DNA of 64,000 bases, from NCBI GenBank assembly GCA_903957365.1, contig CAJBPB010000214.1:1-64000 (forward strand). The letters are read 5' to 3'. Both the position numbers and the translations under genes were made by a program. The notes under the pieces were generated by a model. It saw only the letters and a program-made list of their open reading frames with translations, was not told the DNA's origin and did no database searches. Positions 27,515 to 35,712 of the stretch are shown here, piece by piece (positions within the stretch are counted from its first letter, which is position 1; each line of letters starts with the position of its first letter). Origin of the DNA: an uncultured Bacteroidota bacterium (GTDB taxonomy: Bacteria > Bacteroidota > Bacteroidia > Bacteroidales > F082).

Positions 27515-27878
27515 CGGTTTTATCGGTGTGTTAGGTATTAAATATATTTAAATTGCTCTATTTCAGTAATTTAAATAATATGTGTCAAATGAATATTAAA
27601 AATATCTATTATAAATAAGAATGCAAGATTACGATTATTTTTGGCACAGCCTGATTCGGGAATTGTCAAATTGTGTTAAATGTCAATGTAAAGTCTTTAA
27701 GCTGTGATTTATTGAAAACCATTTTTGCTCTAATCTTTTTGTTTAAATGCAAAAAAATGAAAATAGAATCATGGGTCAAGTTCTTTTTTAAAAACACTGA
27801 ATGCGTTCGTGAGGTTATAGTTTGGTCTCCGGTCTTGCGTCTTCCTACTTCCAACCCTTAAAAAATCCCCTTGCACAG
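27515..27878. other. Gene-free gap between rseP and the M23 peptidase gene
   Basis: AT-rich 364 bp. Two 62-residue frames on opposite strands cover the same bases (27666-27861) and look like chance. Near the right end, 27826-27860, a heptad repeat (minus-strand AGNNGGA style) lies just after the M23 gene. I see no tRNA, hairpin terminator or clear promoter. Confidence 0.6.
27826..27860. repeat. Diverged heptameric repeat after the M23 peptidase gene
   Basis: On the minus strand, consecutive heptads GGTTGGA, AGTAGGA, AGACGCA, AGACCGG share the 7-bp period and AGnnGGA style of the array at 26142-26188. It begins about 19 bp after the M23 stop. Confidence 0.5.
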
Positions 27879-28766
27879 TTAGAACGAAATATAGTCCTTT
27901 GGATTGATCGGAGTTCCATTGAACCACAATTCAAAATGAAGGTGAGGGCCGGTTGATAATTCACCACTTTGCCCGATAATCGCGATTGGTTCGCCTGCTT
28001 TCACCAAATCACCCTCTCTTTTCAACAAAGCTGAATTGTGTTTGTAGAGCGAGAAAAAGTTTCCTGCATGTTGAACGCCAATTACATAGCCCTTTTCAAG
28101 AGTCCAATCGGCATACACCACTGTTCCAGCAAGAGTCGATTTGATCGCTTCATTACTTTTAGCAACAATGTCAATACCATAATGTCGGTTTAAGGCATTA
28201 AACTCGTTGGTAATTAATCCTTTAACCGGAAGAAAAAAACCTGTCACCGCCATGGCTTTTTTGCGGCTTTCAGGAGTGAGTGAAGGTTCAATCTGCAGAT
28301 TATATCTTTCAGCTGATTCAAATTCAAGGCGTAATAAACTGTCTTCAACCGATTTTTTTAACCTGATTGTATCTGTTGATAGTTTTTTAGCATCACCATA
28401 AGAAACATTGTTTCCTTGATCGGTGAAATTGTCTGTGCCATCGATGATTCTTCTCAGGTTATTGAAATAAATTTCATTTTGCCGGAGCACATTTTCCAAA
28501 GAATCTGCCGTGCGCTCTGTTTTGTAAACCCTTTTGCTCAATCCTACGTTGCTGTAGCCTGGGATGTATTCGCGAAGTGAAGTGAATGCTATGATGTAAG
28601 CAGTGATAATGATAAGCAGAATGCTCAGACTGGTCAAGAAAATGAAAACGTTATATGCACTCAGTTTAAAACTGAATTTCTCTTCATAGGTTTCATCATC
28701 AAATATGACTAACCTGTATTTGAGACGTAGTTTATTGTACCACTTTTCGTTCTGTTGACGCGGCAT
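27879..28766 (-). CDS. M23 family metallopeptidase, membrane-anchored
   Basis: 295 residues. One membrane helix (about 37-60) is followed by a coiled coil (about 75-120, with KRVYKTERTADSLENVLRQ) and a C-terminal LytM/peptidase M23 domain with HYGIDI (zinc His and Asp) and GPHLHFEL at 273-280 (catalytic and zinc His). The zinc ligands are intact, so this could be an active endopeptidase that cuts peptidoglycan cross-links. The topology (N-terminus inside, M23 domain in periplasm) matches Bacteroidota M23 proteins near bactofilin genes elsewhere. A -7-like TACTTTTG lies at 28787-28794. Confidence 0.9.
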   Translation of the reverse strand: MPRQQNEKWYNKLRLKYRLVIFDDETYEEKFSFKLSAYNVFIFLTSLSILLIIITAYIIAFTSLREYIPGYSNVGLSKRVYKTERTADSLENVLRQNEIYFNNLRRIIDGTDNFTDQGNNVSYGDAKKLSTDTIRLKKSVEDSLLRLEFESAERYNLQIEPSLTPESRKKAMAVTGFFLPVKGLITNEFNALNRHYGIDIVAKSNEAIKSTLAGTVVYADWTLEKGYVIGVQHAGNFFSLYKHNSALLKREGDLVKAGEPIAIIGQSGELSTGPHLHFELWFNGTPINPKDYISF

Positions 28767-28948
28767 ACTTGTATAAAGTTGATCGGCAAAAGTATAAAAA
28801 ACTATCTTTCAGAGGTGAAGCTTTGTTGACAAACCCAAGTCGGTTTAAGTATATTTATGAAAATCAATGTTCTATAAAGTTGTCGCACATGGTCTTTTGG
28901 TAATCATATTGATGCCATTACAATGATGACAGATATTTATAGAATTAT

Positions 28949-28956
28949 TACCTTTG
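28949..28956 (+). promoter_or_regulatory. -7 element upstream of sprE/porW
   Basis: TACCTTTG, an exact match to TAnnTTTG, 80 bases before the ATG at 29036. No -33 TTTG lies at a good distance, so this is provisional. Confidence 0.35.
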
Positions 28957-29035
28957 CATATTCATGAAATTCGAAACAAAACCCTATTAGTATAAAATAT
29001 CAGGTATAAAATTGAGTTATTGTACCAAAAACCGG

Positions 29036-31699
29036 ATGAATTTGTTAAACCTGAAAAAACCCTGGATCGTTGTCTTTACGGTAACTTTTGCCGCGATGCT
29101 GATAACTGGTTGTTCTGTTAAAAAGAATACCTGGTCACGTCGCGCTTATCATAATGTTACCAGCCATTATAATGTTTACTGGAACGGAAAAGAGAGTTTA
29201 AAGACGGGCGTTACTGAATTGCGGAAAATTGTAGTCGATGATTATTCTAAAGTATTACTTGTGAATAATTTAGGAAAGAAAAGTGACGCGCAGAAGCAAA
29301 ACTCGCACAACGACAGAGCCATTCAGAAAGCATCAATAACGGTGCAGCGCCACTCTATGGTTTTTGGTGGCAAAGAAAAGGTGAAATGGATCAAAGACAG
29401 TTATTTGCTTATGGCCAAAGCACATTTTTACAAACAGGATTATACCAGCGCCAGACGTACTTTCGATTTTGTGAATAAGCAGTATAGTGACAGTGATATT
29501 TCGTTTACTTCTCAGATGTGGTTGGCAATGACGTATGTTCAATTGAAACAATCTGAAAAAGCTGAACCTATTTTTCAGTCTTTACTTGCCAAATCGAAAG
29601 AAATTGAAATGCCAGCCGAAGTCCGCAGAAATCTTCCTTTCGCGTATGCTGATTATCTTATAAAAGCTGAGAAATACGACAAAGCCATTTCTTATTTGAA
29701 ACAGGGTTTGTTAGATAACAATGACCGGTTTCTGAAAACTCGTGCCATGTTTGCACTGGCACAGATTTATAAAAAACAAAACGATCTTCCCCGTGCACTT
29801 GAGTTATACAAACAAGTAATAAAACGCAATCCGCCCTATGAACTTGCCTTCGAGGCAAGGATTAATCTTGCGACTGCTTATGACGCTTCTATGGGGGATA
29901 GTAAACAGATTGTCAAGGTTTTGAATAAAATGTTGCGTGATGAAAAAAACAAGGATTTCAAAGATAAAATATATTATGCCCTGGCCGAAATCGCCATCAA
30001 AGATGACGATGAGCCATTGGCAATCGATTTCCTGAAAAAATCAGTCGCAGCAACCGTTAATGATAAAAACCAGCAGACAACTTCAGCTCTTAAGCTGGCA
30101 GCAATATTGTTCGACAACAATGAATACGTTATTTCACAGGCATATTACGACACCGCAGTGAGGGCCCTGCCAAAAGATTATCCGGGCTATGACAGTATTA
30201 AGAACAAAGCCGAAGTCTTAAGCGATCTGGTCATCAATCTCACCACTGTTCAGCTGCAGGATAGTCTGCTTCGGTTGGCCAATCTCGATTCAGTAGAACG
30301 GAATAAAATCATTGGAAAACTAGTTGCCGATTTTGTCGAAAATGAACGCAAACAAGCAGAAGCAGAGGCCAATGACCTGAGAAACAATAATATGCCAATG
30401 CGGGATGCAGGTTCTTCAGCTACCACTGGTTCGATGCCTTCTGCCGAATGGTATTTTTATAATCCGAACACACTGAGTTTTGGATTTACCGAATTTGCAA
30501 AAAAGTGGGGGAGACGCAAACTTGAAGACAACTGGCGAATTAGTGACAAACAAAGTATTTCGGCAAGTGAAAGTGAAGGTTTTCTAGCAAACGAAGAAGA
30601 AAAAAATATTAATGGTGATTCTGTATCAATTGCGCTAACACCGCGCGATCCAGCGTATTATCTTCAGGACATTCCTCTTACTGATGAGCAGCAGGAGAAC
30701 TCTCTCAATTCAATTATGGAGGCTCTGAATAATTTGGGTTACATATACAAAGAACAATTGAAAGATTATCCAAGGTCGAAAGAAGCGTATCTGACATTAA
30801 ATGAGCGTTTTCCTGAAAATAATTATCGTTTGCAATCGATGTATGCCTTGTATAAAATGTACGGTGAAGAAAATGACACAGAAAAAGCGGATTACTACAA
30901 GTCAATGATTATTGATATTTATCCGGATTCGGATTATGCGATGGTCCTGATTGATCCTGAGTTTTTTGTGAAGAAAGCTGCCCTGCAGAATGAATCGACC
31001 GCCTTTTATGAGCAAACATTGGACGCTTACAATGCTGAGGAATTTTATCGTGTAATGTTAAATGCAGATCGGGCACGTAAGCTTTATGCCAATGATACCA
31101 TGCTGATGCCACGTTTCGAGTTTTTGAGGGCTATTGCCGCCGGGAGGTTACAAACCATTGATTCACTGGCTCTTGGGCTTAGTAATATTACAAAAAAATA
31201 TCCCAACAGCCCGGTTGCGTCTAAATCGCTCGACATATTGAGGAATGTGAACAAGGAATACGATCTGAATATGGATCTTCCGGAACCTGCAGGTGAAACA
31301 GCTGTTGAGAAAGAGGAAGAATTTCCATTTATTTTTGAGCCTGAAACAGCACATCTGGTTATGATCGTTACTTCTGGAAAATCAGTTCGGACTGATCCGC
31401 TTAAAGTACGTATTTCTGATTTCAATGATCGTAGTTATAGTCTCAATAATCTGACAATCAAGAGTTTGGTATTGGATAATGATCGTTCATTGGTGACAAT
31501 TGGAAATTTTGATAACCTTGAAATGGCTGACGATTATTACAATGCCATTTTGTCATCGGATTATGTGTTTGGTTCTATAAACAGAAATGATGTGGAGGTT
31601 TATCCGATTTCGTTAACGAATTATCCCGTGTTTTACAGGAACAAAGATTCAAAACAATATTTACGTTTTTGGGAAAAGAATAGTCAAAAAACTGAATGA
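29036..31699 (+). CDS. porW: SprE/PorW-like TPR lipoprotein of type IX secretion
   Basis: The ATG at 29036 (not the TTG at 29012) starts a lipoprotein signal with Cys at 26 (MLITGC). The 887 residues then show the family start NTWSRRAYHNVTSHYNVYWN and many TPR units (around 140-420 and 560-640), followed by a C-terminal region rich in strands. SprE/PorW is needed for type IX secretion and links the outer-membrane Sov/SprA translocon to other parts. The main core operon is 5 kb away. The bactofilin start overlaps its stop by 4 bp. Confidence 0.88.
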   Translation: MNLLNLKKPWIVVFTVTFAAMLITGCSVKKNTWSRRAYHNVTSHYNVYWNGKESLKTGVTELRKIVVDDYSKVLLVNNLGKKSDAQKQNSHNDRAIQKASITVQRHSMVFGGKEKVKWIKDSYLLMAKAHFYKQDYTSARRTFDFVNKQYSDSDISFTSQMWLAMTYVQLKQSEKAEPIFQSLLAKSKEIEMPAEVRRNLPFAYADYLIKAEKYDKAISYLKQGLLDNNDRFLKTRAMFALAQIYKKQNDLPRALELYKQVIKRNPPYELAFEARINLATAYDASMGDSKQIVKVLNKMLRDEKNKDFKDKIYYALAEIAIKDDDEPLAIDFLKKSVAATVNDKNQQTTSALKLAAILFDNNEYVISQAYYDTAVRALPKDYPGYDSIKNKAEVLSDLVINLTTVQLQDSLLRLANLDSVERNKIIGKLVADFVENERKQAEAEANDLRNNNMPMRDAGSSATTGSMPSAEWYFYNPNTLSFGFTEFAKKWGRRKLEDNWRISDKQSISASESEGFLANEEEKNINGDSVSIALTPRDPAYYLQDIPLTDEQQENSLNSIMEALNNLGYIYKEQLKDYPRSKEAYLTLNERFPENNYRLQSMYALYKMYGEENDTEKADYYKSMIIDIYPDSDYAMVLIDPEFFVKKAALQNESTAFYEQTLDAYNAEEFYRVMLNADRARKLYANDTMLMPRFEFLRAIAAGRLQTIDSLALGLSNITKKYPNSPVASKSLDILRNVNKEYDLNMDLPEPAGETAVEKEEEFPFIFEPETAHLVMIVTSGKSVRTDPLKVRISDFNDRSYSLNNLTIKSLVLDNDRSLVTIGNFDNLEMADDYYNAILSSDYVFGSINRNDVEVYPISLTNYPVFYRNKDSKQYLRFWEKNSQKTE

Positions 31700-32088
31700 T
31701 TATGAATTTAAAAAGTTTTACAAAAGTTGTGCACGAATTTCCTGCACGTAATATCATCGGTCAGGGCACTATTATCAAAGGAGACATTGAATCCGCCGGT
31801 GATTTCCGCATAGATGGACAATTGACTGGTTCAATTAAAGTTGGAGGCAGGCTTGTAATCGGGCCATCTGGAAATGTGCATGGTACCCTGGTTTGTCAGA
31901 ATGCCGATATTTCAGGTCATGTGAAAGCAAAGATGAAAGTTGATGAACTTACTGTAATGAAAGGCACGGCAGTAATTGAGGGTGATCTTGAAACCGGACG
32001 AATCACAATCGAAGTTGGTGCCTGGTTCAGAGGTAAGTGTGAGATGACAGATATGTCGGATAAAAAAGATGGAACAACCAAAACCTAA
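31696..32088 (+). CDS. Bactofilin (polymer-forming cytoskeletal protein)
   Basis: 130 residues. A right-handed beta-helix bactofilin domain runs from about 22 to 115 (IIGQGTIIKGDIESAGDFRI, then repeated GxxxG strands). Bactofilins polymerise without nucleotide and position cell-wall enzymes or organise the envelope. The start at 31696 overlaps the porW stop (ATGA), and a second ATG at 31702 is possible. The stop overlaps the next gene (AtpZ-like) by 20 bp. Coupling to a membrane-anchored lipoprotein gene and an M23 peptidase gene nearby fits a cell-wall role, which is inference. Confidence 0.92.
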   Translation: MIMNLKSFTKVVHEFPARNIIGQGTIIKGDIESAGDFRIDGQLTGSIKVGGRLVIGPSGNVHGTLVCQNADISGHVKAKMKVDELTVMKGTAVIEGDLETGRITIEVGAWFRGKCEMTDMSDKKDGTTKT

Positions 32089-32299
32089 AAAGAAAATCGG
32101 CGAATCGTTGCAGGCTTATGCCAGATATTCGTCGCTTGCATTTCAAATGCTGTTCATCATTCTGGCCGGTGTTTTTGGCGGTAAGTATCTTGATCAGTGG
32201 CTTGGACTTACATTCCCTGTCTTCACTGTTGTGTTGTCAGTTGGTTCGGTAGTTTTATCAATATATTACGCAATCAAGGATTTCATCAAAAAACCATGA
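32069..32299 (+). CDS. atpZ: AtpZ/AtpI-family small membrane protein
   Basis: 76 residues with two membrane helices (about 25-42 and 47-68) bracketing GGKYLDQWLG, the pattern of AtpZ/AtpI proteins that help assemble or supply ions to F-type ATP synthase. The N-terminus is basic. The start lies inside the bactofilin gene and the stop overlaps the next ATG by 4 bp. In many Bacteroidota it precedes atpB-E-F-H-A-G, but those genes do not follow here. Confidence 0.82.
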   Translation: MEQPKPKKKIGESLQAYARYSSLAFQMLFIILAGVFGGKYLDQWLGLTFPVFTVVLSVGSVVLSIYYAIKDFIKKP

Positions 32300-32670
32300 G
32301 TTTCTCAATGAAAAATTTTATTTTTAAATTAGTGGCCATTACATTGGTATTGGCGATTGGTAATTTTATTCTGGGATTATATCTGTCTGCATGGATTACA
32401 CCGGTCTGGCCTCTGTTGTTATTGTTCTTTTTTGTTTCAAACACGCTGTTATTCTGGATGTTTATTCGGGCGCAGCAAAAAAAACTGAGTTCATTTACCA
32501 ATTATTTTATGATTGCTACATTCTCAAAACTTTTATTGTATCTGGCTGTTATAATGGTATATGTTTATTTTAACCGAACCGATGCTGTACCGTTTATTCT
32601 TACATTTTTTGTTTATTACATTGCCTTCACATTTTTTGAAGTAATGACAATTACCAAACAAAAGGTCTGA
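32296..32670 (+). CDS. Hydrophobic membrane protein linked to AtpZ (ATP synthase I-like)
   Basis: Starting at the ATG that overlaps the atpZ stop gives 124 residues with four predicted membrane helices (about 6-28, 33-52, 65-90, 95-116). The longer frame from 32197 overlaps atpZ and is rejected. It resembles, in size and topology, the unnamed membrane protein usually placed between atpZ and atpB in Bacteroidota. No catalytic motif is visible. A role in F0 assembly is inferred from position only. Confidence 0.7.
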   Translation: MSFSMKNFIFKLVAITLVLAIGNFILGLYLSAWITPVWPLLLLFFFVSNTLLFWMFIRAQQKKLSSFTNYFMIATFSKLLLYLAVIMVYVYFNRTDAVPFILTFFVYYIAFTFFEVMTITKQKV

Positions 32671-32774
32671 TTTTTTGTTTATCTGCTTTTGAGCTTATTA
32701 TTTTTTAAATCCGGTTTTGAAAGATTTAATAATTAAATGCGACAAACATTCATAACCAACTATAATATAAGAAA

Positions 32775-33188
32775 ATGATTTTTATCACAAGGCGAGAACG
32801 GTTTAATGCAGCGCACAGACTGTTCAGGAAAGATTTTTCGGATGAAAAGAATCTGGAGATTTTCGGAAAATGTTCCAATCCCAACTGGCATGGTCACAAT
32901 TACGAGTTGTTTGTCACCATCAAGGGTGAAATTGATCCTGAGACAGGTTTTTTATTGAATCTCAAACAATTAAGCAAGCTGATCAAGGATAGGGTAATCG
33001 AAAAAATTGATCATAAAAACATCAATATTGAAGTTGATTTTATGGAAGGAAAATTTGCTTCCACTGAGGTGCTGGCTGTAAGTATTTGGGATCAGATAGA
33101 AGCTGATATCCGCATTTATGGAGCCGAATTGCATGCTGTGAAGCTCTTCGAATCAGAAAATAATTACGCGGAATATTTTGGAAAATAA
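32775..33188 (+). CDS. 6-pyruvoyl-tetrahydropterin synthase-like protein
   Basis: 137 residues of the PTPS/QueD family. Zinc histidines are His14 (FNAAHRLF) and His39/His41 (HGHNY), with catalytic Cys33 in [14 protein letters not shown]. The CxxxxxHGH spacing and the following [12 protein letters not shown] and DHKN segments resemble the animal PTPS, which makes biopterin, more than the queuosine enzyme QueD. It precedes folE, which makes the dihydroneopterin triphosphate substrate. Either pathway remains possible. Confidence 0.9.
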   Translation: MIFITRRERFNAAHRLFRKDFSDEKNLEIFGKCSNPNWHGHNYELFVTIKGEIDPETGFLLNLKQLSKLIKDRVIEKIDHKNINIEVDFMEGKFASTEVLAVSIWDQIEADIRIYGAELHAVKLFESENNYAEYFGK

Positions 33189-33256
33189 TTTCCCTGTTCA
33201 CCGGGCTGGCATTATTATTGATCAGGTCTGGTAAGTTTGAAAAGGGATCAAATTAC

Positions 33257-33886
33257 ATGACCTTTAAACAAAGAAAGATGAAAGACCTGTTAGGTTACGA
33301 AAAAATTGAAAAGTACGCTCCCGAAAAATTGAAGGAACTGGAGGTGCATTACCGTGCAATTCTGGCACTTATCGGTGAAAATCCTGAACGTGAAGGACTG
33401 CTCGATACACCTCGCCGGGTCGCCAAGAGTATCCAGTTTCTGACACAGGGATATGATCACGATCCAAGGGAGATTCTGCTTTCGGCCAGGTTTAAGGAAG
33501 ATTATCGTGAAATGGTCATTGTAAAGGATATTGAGATTTTTTCTCTTTGTGAGCACCACATGATCCCGTTTGTTGGTAAAGCCCATATTGGATATATTCC
33601 GAACGGGTATATTACCGGATTGAGTAAAATTGCCCGTGTAGTCGAAGCCTATTCACGCAGGCTGCAGGTGCAGGAGCGACTGACAACACAAATAAAGGAA
33701 GCGATTCAGGAGGCATTGAACCCACTTGGTGTAGCCGTTGTAATCGAAGCGCGTCACATGTGTATGTCGATGCGGGGTGTGCAAAAACAAAGTGCGGTCA
33801 CAACTACAAGTGATTTTACCGGTGCATTCAAAAGGGCTGAAACACGCGCGGAATTCATTAGTTTAATTGGCTCTAAACTTGGTTAA
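33257..33886 (+). CDS. folE: GTP cyclohydrolase I
   Basis: Converts GTP to 7,8-dihydroneopterin triphosphate, the entry to folate, biopterin or queuosine synthesis. The ATG at 33257 ([19 protein letters not shown]) gives 209 residues. The frame extends to a TTG at 33218, which is unlikely. Motifs: [17 protein letters not shown], zinc-binding [26 protein letters not shown]-like segment and the second zinc region [13 protein letters not shown]. It lies 68 bp after the PTPS-like gene and probably is cotranscribed. Confidence 0.96.
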   Translation: MTFKQRKMKDLLGYEKIEKYAPEKLKELEVHYRAILALIGENPEREGLLDTPRRVAKSIQFLTQGYDHDPREILLSARFKEDYREMVIVKDIEIFSLCEHHMIPFVGKAHIGYIPNGYITGLSKIARVVEAYSRRLQVQERLTTQIKEAIQEALNPLGVAVVIEARHMCMSMRGVQKQSAVTTTSDFTGAFKRAETRAEFISLIGSKLG

Positions 33887-33930
33887 TTATAAGTAAATCA
33901 ATAAAATAGTAACATAAATTGTAATTTAAT

Positions 33931-34653
33931 ATGAACAGTATTCAAAATCCATTCTCACAAACGACTGATTTTCAATCACAGTCAATGGTTCGCACTTTCA
34001 TGACAAATGTCTTCACCTGGATGTTTGTTGCTATGGCCTTGACCGCGTTAATAGCTTACACAGCAGCTGGAAGTGAATCTTTTCTTCAGCTTATGATCTC
34101 CGAAACAGGTGGTATGTCAATCCTTGGCTGGATTGTGATGTTATCACCTTTAGGTCTGGTTTTATGGATGTCAGCCGGTTTTGCCCGGATGAGCGCCAAT
34201 ACCATGACACTTGTCTTTATTGGATATTCAGTGTTGATGGGACTCAGTCTGAGCTTTATTTTTCTTGCATACACAGGTTCTTCTATCGCTAAAACATTCA
34301 TGATCACATCAGCAATGTTTGGTTTGATGGCAGTTTTAGGCTTTACTACAAAAACTGATCTGAGCCGTTTCGGTTCAATTATGATCATGGGTGTCATTGG
34401 AATTGTTGTGGCATCATTGGTCAATTTCTTTATGAAAAGCAGTACACTCGATTATATTATCAGTTTCGTGGGAGTATTGGTTTTCACAGGATTGACTGCA
34501 TATGATGTGCAAAAACTCAAGCGAATCGGTGCTGCGGCTATTGAGCATGGCGATACAATGCGAAAGGTGACAATTATGGGTGCCCTAACATTGTACCTTG
34601 ATTTCATCAATTTATTCTTATTTTTGCTTCGCTTTTTCGGCGATCGCAAATAG
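33931..34653 (+). CDS. Bax inhibitor-1/YccA family membrane protein
   Basis: 240 residues, seven membrane helices (from about 25 to 235). The family end YDVQKLKRIG followed by a helix with TLYLDFINLFLFLLRFFG is conserved in YccA/BI-1 proteins. These are proposed calcium-leak channels or modulators of membrane proteolysis. It lies 44 bp after folE and 54 bp before fabD, so it could be in the same transcript. Confidence 0.93.
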   Translation: MNSIQNPFSQTTDFQSQSMVRTFMTNVFTWMFVAMALTALIAYTAAGSESFLQLMISETGGMSILGWIVMLSPLGLVLWMSAGFARMSANTMTLVFIGYSVLMGLSLSFIFLAYTGSSIAKTFMITSAMFGLMAVLGFTTKTDLSRFGSIMIMGVIGIVVASLVNFFMKSSTLDYIISFVGVLVFTGLTAYDVQKLKRIGAAAIEHGDTMRKVTIMGALTLYLDFINLFLFLLRFFGDRK

Positions 34654-34707
34654 TTTTATGTTGATAATCGCCTGAAAGATAGCTAACAAATCGCAAAGCC
34701 AAATTTT

Positions 34708-35592
34708 ATGAAAGCTTATGTTTTTCCCGGTCAGGGTTCACAGTTTGTTGGAATGGGTAAAGATTTATATGATAAATCACCCAAAGCCAAAGAATATTTT
34801 CTGAAAGCAAACACCTTACTTAAATTCAAAATTACAGATCTGATGTTTGAAGGAACAGAAGAAGATCTGAAACAAACAAACGTGACCCAACCTGCTGTTT
34901 TTTTGCATTCGGTTTGTCTGGCGATTGCCATGGGCGATGATTTCAATCCGGATCTGGTGGCAGGTCATTCACTTGGGGAGTTTTCAGCTTTGGTTGCCAA
35001 CAGAAGCATGACCTTTGAAGATGGTTTACGACTTGTTTCGAAACGTGCGATGGCCATGCAAAAAGCCTGCGAAGTGCAACCCAGCACCATGGCAGCAATT
35101 TTAGGTTTACCAGATACAGTAGTCGAATCAGTTTGTGCTTCTATCAAGAACGAAATTGTAGTCCCCGCCAATTATAATGGCCTCGACCAGATTGTTATTT
35201 CCGGTTCGGTTGAAGGTGTGGCTCTGGCTTGTGAGAAAATGCTTGCAGCAGGGGCAAAACGTGCATTACCATTGAAAGTGGGTGGTGCTTTCCATTCTCC
35301 TTTGATGGAGCCTGCCCGTTTAGAATTGGCTGAAGCCATAGCAACGACGAAATTTTTAAAGGGAATTTGTCCGATCTATCAAAATGTTACAGGTCAGTCA
35401 GTTACTGATCCTGAAATCATTAAGAAAAACCTGATTGCCCAGTTAACTTCACCAGTTCGCTGGACTCATATTATGCATAATATGATCGCAAGCGGTGTGA
35501 AATCAGTAATTGAAGTTGGTCCGGGAACAGTATTGCAGGGAATGTTTAAAAAAATTGATCGGAATATTATAACGCAAAGCGCTTCAATTTAA
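34708..35592 (+). CDS. fabD: Malonyl-CoA:ACP transacylase
   Basis: Loads malonate onto acyl carrier protein for fatty-acid synthesis. 294 residues, with the oxyanion Gln in FPGQGSQ (residue 11), the nucleophile motif GHSLGEFSA (Ser88), the conserved Arg (SKRAMAMQ) and the catalytic His in GGAFHSPLM. Family length is usual. It stands alone, without the other fab genes, and a strong terminator follows. Confidence 0.96.
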   Translation: MKAYVFPGQGSQFVGMGKDLYDKSPKAKEYFLKANTLLKFKITDLMFEGTEEDLKQTNVTQPAVFLHSVCLAIAMGDDFNPDLVAGHSLGEFSALVANRSMTFEDGLRLVSKRAMAMQKACEVQPSTMAAILGLPDTVVESVCASIKNEIVVPANYNGLDQIVISGSVEGVALACEKMLAAGAKRALPLKVGGAFHSPLMEPARLELAEAIATTKFLKGICPIYQNVTGQSVTDPEIIKKNLIAQLTSPVRWTHIMHNMIASGVKSVIEVGPGTVLQGMFKKIDRNIITQSASI

Positions 35593-35610
35593 CAGAATTA
35601 TAATCAATAT

Positions 35611-35648
35611 AAAAAGGCCTGTCAGTTTTAGATTGACAGGCCTTTTTT
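35611..35648 (+). terminator. Bidirectional terminator between fabD and cinA
   Basis: A 14-bp perfect stem, AAAAAGGCCTGTCA paired with TGACAGGCCTTTTT, 9-base loop and U run on both strands. It serves fabD on the plus strand and probably the convergent cinA gene on the minus strand. Confidence 0.9.
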
Positions 35649-35712
35649 GATTTTTTCGACTGAATGTTGGCCGTTTTTGTAAATAATCCGGAACTCATTA
35701 ATTCTACAAATT

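Noticed and set aside
27666-27861. Two 62-residue frames on opposite strands in the rseP-M23 gap
   Set aside because: They cover the same bases, are rich in Phe/Lys from AT-rich DNA and end in the repeat array.
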